From Chitinophagaceae bacterium (GTDB lineage Bacteria; Bacteroidota; Bacteroidia; Chitinophagales; Chitinophagaceae), in assembly GCA_016786965.1 (NCBI GenBank), contig JAEUVL010000285.1, positions 1-5,745 of the forward strand: a stretch of 5,745 bases of DNA, given 5' to 3'. The translations under genes and the position numbers were made by a program. The notes beneath the pieces are model-generated. The model was not told the DNA's origin. It saw only the letters and a program-made list of their open reading frames with translations, and did not search any database. Below are positions 1 to 5,745 of the stretch, piece after piece. Within the stretch, counting starts at the first letter, position 1. Each line of letters begins with the position of its first letter.

Positions 1-2603
1 AGAAAAGAAGAATCTCTTACATTACAGGTGGCAGGGTCAATAGCCACCAGCATTACCCTGTACAAACCTACCGCCGTATAGGTAAATGAGGCATTAGGTG
101 TGGTGGTCGTAAGATCTGGCGGGTTGCCCGGCACATAATTAAAGTGCCACTCATAACTCACCCCATTGGCAACAGTATCCGTAAAATCTACGGTGAGTGG
201 CAGGCATCCTGCGGTGTCTCTTGGCGCTCCTCCAATTGCTGATTGCACACCGGAACCCACTCCGGCCAGGTTCATGGCGATCTTCAACATACCCAGGTTA
301 CATTCATTGGAAGTATTGGCCGGGTTATTACTCGACCATGAACCAGCTGTAGTGGGAAAACTTGGCTGAATACCCCCTATCAAACAGTTGGCGCACATCG
401 CCTGGTATATCACTCCGTTTCGGTCGAAGCGACTGGTACCGCCATCCACATGATCGTTACCACTGCCTCCGGAATTATTTTCTCCGAAAAAGCTGCCAAA
501 CAACTGTGCCGTTGCATCCTTTCTTAAAACAAAGAAATAAAAATCTTTCCCGTCTGTATTACTCTTAAAAGCATCAGGTGTTATCGGAAGGCCTGTAGTG
601 CCTGCACTTGTAAAACCGGTAGCAAAGCCAGCACCACCCCAGCCAGATATATATACATTTTCACAGCGGTCCACCAGGAAGGCGATCGGCGAAATATTAG
701 GGATAGTAGAACCTGTACCGAATACAGTGGAATATACATAGGCGGAAAGGTCAGGTTGTAGTTTGGCTATGAATTGTTTTCCAGTGGCGCTTCCGTATGT
801 GGGTGTGCCCGGAGTTACAAACCAGGTGCCTGTGGTTTGCCCCATTACATAAGGAAAACCATTTGCATCAAACTGGATACCGAATACCTGGTCATTGCCC
901 GGTGTGCCAAGATAGGTGCTGGTACTTATGGCAGTTCCGTTGTTATTTACAATGGCTACATATCCATCAATAAGGCCAGTGAGTGTTGGGCCAATGGTAC
1001 CGGTTCTGTTACCCGGAATATTAGAACTGCTCGTTCCACCCGCTACATAAATATTTCCACTTGGGTGAAGGGACAATACATAAGCTGCATCATCTCCATT
1101 ACCCCCAAGATAACTGGAAAATAAACGGGTGGACAGATCAGGCGAAAATTTTAATAAAACACCATCCTGCGCCCCACCGCCAAAGGCTGGTTGAAAAGCA
1201 CCTGCCGTAACCGGGAAATTACCAGACTGGGTACAGGAGGCTACATATATATTGCCCGCACCGTCCAGTATCACTTCACTTCTTCCATCATCCCCATAGT
1301 TTCGTTGTAATGAATTTAATCCCCTTGTCTCCGCCATATTCACCCCATCATTTAAGGTGCCGCCAATCTTCTTGGAACCGATCAGGTCAGTACCTGTCGC
1401 ATTTATTTTAGTAACGACAATATCAAACCCTCCTCCCGGTCCTATTTGACTGCCTGCCCCGGTAGGGTTTCTTAATGGGTAATTACTGGAATTGGTCCTG
1501 CCGGCCAGCACCAGGTTGCCCTGGTTATCACAAATCAGGCTATGTGGTTGCTCTCTGCCGATGCCACCAATATAAGTGGCATATACCCTGTTGCTTCCAT
1601 CTGGTGTCAGTTTAATGATACCGATATCCCAGTCGCCGCCCTGGAAACCCGTTTGATAGGCACCTGGCGAAGTTGGAAAACCCGAACCATATACGATACC
1701 GCCCCCAAAAAAACTGCCGTCCGGACCATAAGTGGCTGTAAAACCCCAGTTGTCAGCAGTACTGCCGGCAAATGAGCAAAACACAATGGAAGGGTCGATG
1801 ATAAGCGTGGAAGCCGGGTCGTAATTCTTTATGTCAAACCGCACTTCATCTCCTTTTACAGAGTAGCGGCTGCTGATCTCACTTTTACCGGTGGTAGTAA
1901 ACTGGTAGGTGAAAGGAACGCCTTCCTTTAGTTCACCGATCGAAGTAGTAATAGCCAATTCTTTATTTTTCACCTGTAGTTTGTCCACGCCTTTATATTT
2001 CAGTGCTATTTTAGATACATCTCCACCAGGTTTTACAATAATATCATACTTAAGCACCCCATTGTCGGTATAATAGCGGGCATCAATATTGGGATAAATA
2101 TTTTCCATGGTAACAGCCTGGAAGATGCGGCAGTTACTGGCCCATTTGGCAGGGTCATTTCCGATAAAATAATTATTGTAAGTAGAGAGTGGTTTATCAG
2201 GTACCACTTTGGTTTGAAGTGAGGCACCTATAAAATCAACATCATATACATGGGTGCGGAGAACTCCATCCTGCTCTTTGGCACTGCTGCCGTGATTGTG
2301 GTTCTTCTCCGTAAGCTTCGCAAAATCAACCGGGTTATGCTGCACTACGGTAACCCCGCCGGAGCGGATCAAAAAAGCCCCGTTACTAACCTGGCCCATG
2401 TATTGCACCCGGTTATCCCACTGGCCTTTATTTTCAATGAATTGAATATTACCGTAATTCTGTCCCTGTACAGAGAGGAACAACACAAAGCAGGCGGCAA
2501 GGAGGATAGATCGTTTCAGGGTAAAAATGTTTGTAGTAAAATAACCAATTATTGGCAGAAAAGGATTGAAAACTTGTGTTAAGAAATGTCTTTTTATCGT
2601 CAT
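1..2603 (-). CDS. Large secreted seven-bladed propeller/PKD protein (partial, C-terminus off left edge)
   Basis: Exported surface or extracellular protein of unknown function; 867 residues are visible and no stop occurs before the window edge. Seen: a signal peptide at about residues 29-48 (K30 R31, then a hydrophobic run ending SVQGQ). An N-terminal domain follows at about 52-271, opening FIENKGQW and ending LIIDPSIVF; I believe this is the Bacteroidota domain DUF7948. Residues about 280-790 form repeated beta-propeller (SBBP-like) blades, with Y/F-x-G-G/T strand ends near 341-347, 411-415, 496-501, 563-567, 625-631 and 703-708. A PKD domain starts near 790 (YEWHFN 817-822, then a FTYTAVGLYRV run). 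Proteins of this type usually end in a gliding-motility-type type IX secretion signal, which would lie off the left edge (inference). The ATG at 2603 is the only in-frame standard start after the upstream stop at 2631-2633. It puts 28 extra residues before the signal peptide. A weak AAAGG lies at 2615-2619. Confidence 0.9.
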   Translation of the reverse strand, partial: MTIKRHFLTQVFNPFLPIIGYFTTNIFTLKRSILLAACFVLFLSVQGQNYGNIQFIENKGQWDNRVQYMGQVSNGAFLIRSGGVTVVQHNPVDFAKLTEKNHNHGSSAKEQDGVLRTHVYDVDFIGASLQTKVVPDKPLSTYNNYFIGNDPAKWASNCRIFQAVTMENIYPNIDARYYTDNGVLKYDIIVKPGGDVSKIALKYKGVDKLQVKNKELAITTSIGELKEGVPFTYQFTTTGKSEISSRYSVKGDEVRFDIKNYDPASTLIIDPSIVFCSFAGSTADNWGFTATYGPDGSFFGGGIVYGSGFPTSPGAYQTGFQGGDWDIGIIKLTPDGSNRVYATYIGGIGREQPHSLICDNQGNLVLAGRTNSSNYPLRNPTGAGSQIGPGGGFDIVVTKINATGTDLIGSKKIGGTLNDGVNMAETRGLNSLQRNYGDDGRSEVILDGAGNIYVASCTQSGNFPVTAGAFQPAFGGGAQDGVLLKFSPDLSTRLFSSYLGGNGDDAAYVLSLHPSGNIYVAGGTSSSNIPGNRTGTIGPTLTGLIDGYVAIVNNNGTAISTSTYLGTPGNDQVFGIQFDANGFPYVMGQTTGTWFVTPGTPTYGSATGKQFIAKLQPDLSAYVYSTVFGTGSTIPNISPIAFLVDRCENVYISGWGGAGFATGFTSAGTTGLPITPDAFKSNTDGKDFYFFVLRKDATAQLFGSFFGENNSGGSGNDHVDGGTSRFDRNGVIYQAMCANCLIGGIQPSFPTTAGSWSSNNPANTSNECNLGMLKIAMNLAGVGSGVQSAIGGAPRDTAGCLPLTVDFTDTVANGVSYEWHFNYVPGNPPDLTTTTPNASFTYTAVGLYRVMLVAIDPATCNVRDSSF

Positions 2604-2620
2604 ATAATTGTCAGCCTTTA

Positions 2621-2628
2621 AAAAATTA
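2621..2628 (-). promoter_or_regulatory. Weak -7-like box before the secreted-protein gene
   Basis: TAATTTTT on the minus strand matches TAnnTTTG at all but the last base and ends 17 bases before the ATG at 2603. The only candidate -33 element is an ATTG 23 bases further upstream, at the end of recG, which is wide spacing. It could equally be plain A/T-rich intergenic sequence, with the gene read through from recG. Confidence 0.15.
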
Positions 2629-2658
2629 TCTCACCACGGATGGAAGAACTGCAATGCC

Positions 2659-4806
2659 TCAGGAAATTTTGCTCCACACCACCGCCCCTTTTTGCAGTTG
2701 AAGGAAATTCTTTAGCTGCAAATTTGCTGCCGAAACAAGGTCTGGGTCTTCTTCTAATAATTCAGCCACCAGGTTCTTTGCCAGTTCCAGCACCTGGCGG
2801 TCTTGGACAATGCTGGCCAGCTTAAAGTTTAAGGCCCCGCTTTGTCTTGTACCATCTATTTCACCGGGGCCACGCAGTTCCAGGTCTTTTTCAGCAATCT
2901 CAAAACCATTGTTAGTGGTAGTCATTACCCTGATGCGCTCCCTGGCATCTTTACCCAACTTGGAGCTGGTTAATAATATACAATAGCTCTTATCAGCTCC
3001 GCGGCCAACCCTGCCCCGCAACTGGTGCAGTTGTGATAAGCCGAACTTTTCCGAGTTCTCGATCACCATCACCGAAGCATTCGGCACATTCACTCCCACC
3101 TCTATAACGGTGGTAGACACCATTATCTGCGTATCCCCTTCAACAAATCTGCGCATATTTAGTTCTTTCTGGTCAGCAGGTTGTCTTCCATGCACCATGC
3201 TTATCCAGTATTTGGGTTCCGGGAAATAGCCTTTTACATTTTCATAGCCGTGCATCAGGTTTTCATAATCCAGTTTGGCACTTTCCTCTATCAGCGGAAA
3301 GATGATATATACCTGTCTGCCCTTATCTATTTCAGCCCTTATAAAATCCATCACTTTGCTCCTGTGCGACTCATAGCGATGAACAGTGGTGATGGGTTGC
3401 CTTCCGGGGGGCAACTCGTCGATTACGCTGTAATCAAGATCGCCATAGGCAGTCATTGCCAGTGTCCTTGGTATCGGGGTGGCCGTCATTACCAGCACAT
3501 GCGGAGGTGTGGCCGCTTTTTGCCAGAGCCTCGCCCGTTGCGCCACTCCAAAACGATGCTGCTCATCAATGATCACAATGCCCAGGTTTTTAAATTGTAC
3601 CACATCCTCAATTACGGCATGGGTGCCGATAAGGATTTTCAAATGCCCTTCTTCCAGCTCTTTTAATATTTTTCTGCGTTCAGCCGCTTTGGTGGAGCCG
3701 GTCAGCAGTTTTACCGGCACCTGCATTTTTTCCAGCAACCCTTGTATGGTGGTAAAATGTTGCTGCGACAGAATCTCTGTGGGTGCCATCAGGCAGGCCT
3801 GGTAATCATTATCCAGGGCTAATAACATCACCAGTACCGCTACAATAGTTTTACCGCTGCCCACATCGCCTTGCAACAACCGGTTCATTTGTTTGCCCCG
3901 GGCCGTATCAGTACGTATTTCTTTGATCACTCTTTTTTGTGCATGGGTGAGTTCAAAAGGCAAGTGCTCTTTATAAAAAGTATTGAACAGGTCACCCACT
4001 TTGTCAAATACCACTCCTTTGGAAAAACGGTGGCGGCTGCTGCGCAATAAATTCACCCGCATCTGTGCAATGAATAATTCTTCAAACTTGAATCGCTTCA
4101 CCGCTTCATCAAAACCGGTTGGCGATGGCGGAAAATGTATTTGTTGATAAGCCGTAAATCGGCTGACGAGTTTTAACCGGCTGATGATGGCCTCAGGTAA
4201 ATTTTCAGGTACATCCCGTTCCCGCAGCATACCTAGCAGGTGTTGCGTAAGCTTTCCGATCTGCCTGCCACCCAATCCTCTTGCTTTTAATTTTTCAGTA
4301 GTGGAATAAACGGGTTCCAGGAAGTTTTTGGTCAATGCTTGCGGCGCAGACAGCACTTCCAGTTCCGGGTGAATGATCTGGGGTTGTCCATTATAAAATG
4401 TAAGACGCCCATAGACGAGGTACGATTGTCCCACTTCCAGCATTTTCTGTACCCAGGTAATGCCCTGGAACCAGGTCAGTTCCATTACGCTTGTTTTATC
4501 CCTCAGGGTCGCTACCAAGCGCTTGCCCTGGCGCTGCCCCACCACATCATAGTGTTGCAATACACCAGCCACCTGGGCAAACTCCAGTTCCGGTGTGAGC
4601 TCATTGATAGAGTTTAATTTCGTGCGGTCGATATGTCGAAAAGGATAATGCCCGAGCAGGTCACCAAAGGTGAAGATGTTCAACTCCTTTTTCAGCAATT
4701 CCGCTTTTTGCGGCCCTACTCCCTTCAGGTATTCAATCGGGCTGGATAATATATGATTGGCAGAAGAAATAATGAACAGATTTAAAACAAAAATAAGGAA
4801 GACCAA
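2659..4806 (-). CDS. recG: ATP-dependent DNA helicase RecG
   Basis: Cytosolic superfamily 2 helicase that binds and remodels branched DNA, reversing stalled replication forks and acting on recombination intermediates. Seen in the 715-residue frame: the PIEYLKGVGP opening typical of RecG (23-32); a wedge/OB-fold region at about 65-150; Walker A GDVGSGKT (313-320); APTE (341-344); LLTGST (367-372); IGTHAVIE (393-400); DEQH (414-417); TATPIPRT (441-448); STTVIEVGVNVP (564-575); HQLRGRVGRG (594-603); and the C-terminal TRQSG (653-657). All catalytic motifs are intact and the length is close to the usual 680-710. The stop is TGA at 2659-2661. The start is uncertain: the only standard codon is TTG at 4804-4806, and it gives a hydrophobic leader (residues 1-16) foreign to a cytosolic helicase. 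The conserved part begins near residue 18 (NHILSSPIEYL), where no ATG, GTG or TTG exists. It lies 41 bp after the glycosyltransferase gene and 55 bp before the secreted-protein gene. Confidence 0.97.
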   Translation of the reverse strand: MVFLIFVLNLFIISSANHILSSPIEYLKGVGPQKAELLKKELNIFTFGDLLGHYPFRHIDRTKLNSINELTPELEFAQVAGVLQHYDVVGQRQGKRLVATLRDKTSVMELTWFQGITWVQKMLEVGQSYLVYGRLTFYNGQPQIIHPELEVLSAPQALTKNFLEPVYSTTEKLKARGLGGRQIGKLTQHLLGMLRERDVPENLPEAIISRLKLVSRFTAYQQIHFPPSPTGFDEAVKRFKFEELFIAQMRVNLLRSSRHRFSKGVVFDKVGDLFNTFYKEHLPFELTHAQKRVIKEIRTDTARGKQMNRLLQGDVGSGKTIVAVLVMLLALDNDYQACLMAPTEILSQQHFTTIQGLLEKMQVPVKLLTGSTKAAERRKILKELEEGHLKILIGTHAVIEDVVQFKNLGIVIIDEQHRFGVAQRARLWQKAATPPHVLVMTATPIPRTLAMTAYGDLDYSVIDELPPGRQPITTVHRYESHRSKVMDFIRAEIDKGRQVYIIFPLIEESAKLDYENLMHGYENVKGYFPEPKYWISMVHGRQPADQKELNMRRFVEGDTQIMVSTTVIEVGVNVPNASVMVIENSEKFGLSQLHQLRGRVGRGADKSYCILLTSSKLGKDARERIRVMTTTNNGFEIAEKDLELRGPGEIDGTRQSGALNFKLASIVQDRQVLELAKNLVAELLEEDPDLVSAANLQLKNFLQLQKGAVVWSKIS

Positions 4807-4816
4807 TGACGATAAA
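4788..4816 (-). promoter_or_regulatory. Candidate Bacteroidota-type promoter for recG
   Basis: TATTTTTG at 4788-4795 (minus strand) matches the Bacteroidota -7 consensus TAnnTTTG perfectly. TTTA at 4813-4816 lies 17 bases upstream, in place of the TTTG -33 element, with one mismatch. Transcription would start near 4781, which is inside the leader given by the TTG at 4804-4806. If the promoter is real, RecG made from this transcript must start further downstream. The region is A/T-rich, so a chance match is possible. Confidence 0.3.
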
Positions 4817-4831
4817 TCCCCGGCAAACGCT

Positions 4832-4859
4832 GACTATCGGGTAAAGACTATCGACTATC
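4832..4859. repeat. Heptamer GACTATC, three copies in 7-base register
   Basis: On the plus strand GACTATC occurs at 4832-4838, 4846-4852 and 4853-4859. The starts are 14 and 7 bases apart, and the missing slot (4839-4845) reads GGGTAAA. The last two copies are head to tail and cover the final codons and TAG stop of the glycosyltransferase gene; the first lies in the gap before recG. Slipped-strand duplication is the simplest explanation; a protein-binding site is possible but unsupported. Confidence 0.5.
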
Positions 4860-5745
4860 AACAACTGTCTGCCTCAGCGATTTCTCCCACAGAACGGTTT
4901 GTTTTCCCCGGACAAAAAGGATACATCCTTTTACAAGACAATAATTCATGAATACAAAATAAAAAGGAATCGTAAACAAGCCAGAACGCCTGTCTTTTTT
5001 AACGAGCCACCAGCCCGTAAAGGCCATTGCATAGAAGAGCAATTGCGCCACCAATAACCAACTATACATTCCACCGGCTGGGTACTGAGCAGCAAGAAAA
5101 ATATTGATGGCCAGTATCCCGATAAGCAACAGCGGACAAAATACCCAGCGGAGTAAACGCCGGGATATATATTGAAAAGACAACAGTGGATACTTAAATA
5201 CATTCAGACAGGCCCGCAGGTAACCTATGGATTGATAGGCGCCGGCAGAGATCCTTACTTTTCGTTTCTCTTCCTCTGCTAAAGAAGCGGAAGGCAGTTC
5301 CGTGGCGAAAGCGCCGGGCTCATAGGCTATCTTATACCCCTGCAAGCATACCTGCATGGAAATAATAAAATCATCTAACACCAGGCTATGTGGCAGCGGC
5401 TTAAAAAGGGCGGTACGGATAGAAAATAATTCGCCTGCTGCCCCTACCACGGTATGCAGACCCGCATCCTGCTTTTTTAAAAACGATTCATACTGCCAGT
5501 ACAACCCCTCAGCTTTTCCCACAGGTGAATTCCCGGGTTTATCTTCTATTTTCTTTTCGCCGGCTACGCCTCCCACTTTCTCATTCGCATAGTGCACCAT
5601 CATTCTTTGCAGGCACTCCCTGTTCAGCATCGTGTTTGCATCACTAAAAACCACGATGGGGTTTTCCACGAACTGAAGGGCCCGCTTAATAGCAGCATAT
5701 TTTCCTTTCCGTTGCGGTTCATGCAGTAATTGAATGCGGGCATAT
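4848..5745 (-). CDS. Family 2 glycosyltransferase, membrane-anchored, COG1215-like (partial, N-terminus off right edge)
   Basis: Inner-membrane glycosyltransferase that probably moves a sugar from a nucleotide-sugar donor to a growing glycan; the sugar and product cannot be read from sequence. The 298 visible residues run to a TAG stop at 4848-4850. Seen (numbered from the edge): R12-x-G14-K15, the usual RxGKxxA-type donor-site segment; F-S-D35-A-N37 in the place of the metal-binding DxD; GAAGE (101-105), acceptor-loop-like; LDD125F, the probable catalytic acidic site; KRKVR (160-164) followed by ISAG, where processive relatives carry Q/RxxRW. Three membrane spans follow at about 200-218, 226-248 and 257-278. 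This arrangement resembles the PgaC/IcaA/cellulose-synthase-like group (COG1215), whose members are about 380-400 residues, so roughly 90-100 residues and an N-terminal membrane span are likely missing. The GTG at 5667-5669 is an internal valine codon, not the start, because the donor-site motif lies upstream in the same frame. Confidence 0.9.
   Translation of the reverse strand, partial: YARIQLLHEPQRKGKYAAIKRALQFVENPIVVFSDANTMLNRECLQRMMVHYANEKVGGVAGEKKIEDKPGNSPVGKAEGLYWQYESFLKKQDAGLHTVVGAAGELFSIRTALFKPLPHSLVLDDFIISMQVCLQGYKIAYEPGAFATELPSASLAEEEKRKVRISAGAYQSIGYLRACLNVFKYPLLSFQYISRRLLRWVFCPLLLIGILAINIFLAAQYPAGGMYSWLLVAQLLFYAMAFTGWWLVKKDRRSGLFTIPFYFVFMNYCLVKGCILFVRGKQTVLWEKSLRQTVVDSR

Noticed and set aside
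774..1124. Plus-strand open frame of 116 codons
   Set aside because: It lies antisense to the propeller blades of the secreted protein in matching codon register; its sequence shows no domain, and the minus frame carries clear repeats.
2490..2501. Lipobox-like LAAC at residues 35-38 of the secreted protein
   Set aside because: The cysteine sits in the middle of the hydrophobic core with FVLFLSV after it and only about six hydrophobic residues before it, so a standard cleavage after SVQG fits better than lipoprotein processing.
2250..2582. Plus-strand open frame of 110 codons with a hydrophobic N-terminus (ILLFGTAAVIVVLL)
   Set aside because: It is antisense to the signal peptide and N-terminal domain of the secreted protein; the hydrophobic look is a by-product of the complementary codons. 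There is no sign of a toxin or ribosome binding site.
3181..3805. Overlapping plus-strand frames (161 and 108 codons) inside recG
   Set aside because: They are antisense shadows of the helicase core, where recG motifs fix the coding strand.
4818..4844. Possible hairpin (CCCG...CGGG) between the glycosyltransferase and recG genes
   Set aside because: It is a four-base stem with a long loop and no T-run directly after it; too weak for a terminator.
4946..5203. Minus-strand frame of 85 codons within the glycosyltransferase gene
   Set aside because: It is a shifted frame through the membrane-span region; its hydrophobic character comes from the real frame, which reads through unbroken.
5667..5669. 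GTG as the start of the glycosyltransferase
   Set aside because: The frame stays open to the window edge and the upstream 25 codons encode the RxGK donor-site segment, so the gene is cut by the edge.

Overview
The window looks like chromosomal DNA from a Bacteroidota bacterium, most likely of the Chitinophagaceae type. The evidence is protein style: a secreted protein that opens with an ENKGQW-type domain followed by a seven-bladed propeller and a PKD domain, and a COG1215-type glycosyltransferase with the DDF...KRKVRIS signature. Shine-Dalgarno signals are poor and an A/T-rich promoter-like box is present, as is usual for this phylum. The species assignment is inference; no rRNA or marker gene is present beyond recG.

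All three genes lie on the minus strand and are read right to left. (1) 5745-4848: the C-terminal 298 residues of a membrane-anchored family 2 glycosyltransferase, with its N-terminus off the right edge. (2) 4806-2659: a complete recG (ATP-dependent DNA helicase), with an unclear start codon. (3) 2603-1: the first 867 residues of a large exported protein (signal peptide, conserved N-terminal domain, seven-bladed beta-propeller, start of a PKD domain), with its C-terminus off the left edge. I checked this last frame codon by codon and found no stop from 2603 to 1, so the left 2.6 kb is not empty even though it has no complete ORF.

The gaps are 41 bp (4807-4847) and 55 bp (2604-2658). Neither holds a convincing terminator hairpin, so a single transcript is possible. 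The three products act in different places (inner membrane polysaccharide synthesis, cytosolic DNA repair, cell surface or outside), so the cluster does not look like one functional system. I see no mobile element, CRISPR array, tRNA or rRNA.

The points most worth a second look are the starts of recG and of the secreted protein. In both, the protein expected from family knowledge begins at a place with no ATG, GTG or TTG codon, and the only usable start lies upstream and adds an odd leader. I found nothing that supports a new biological system.
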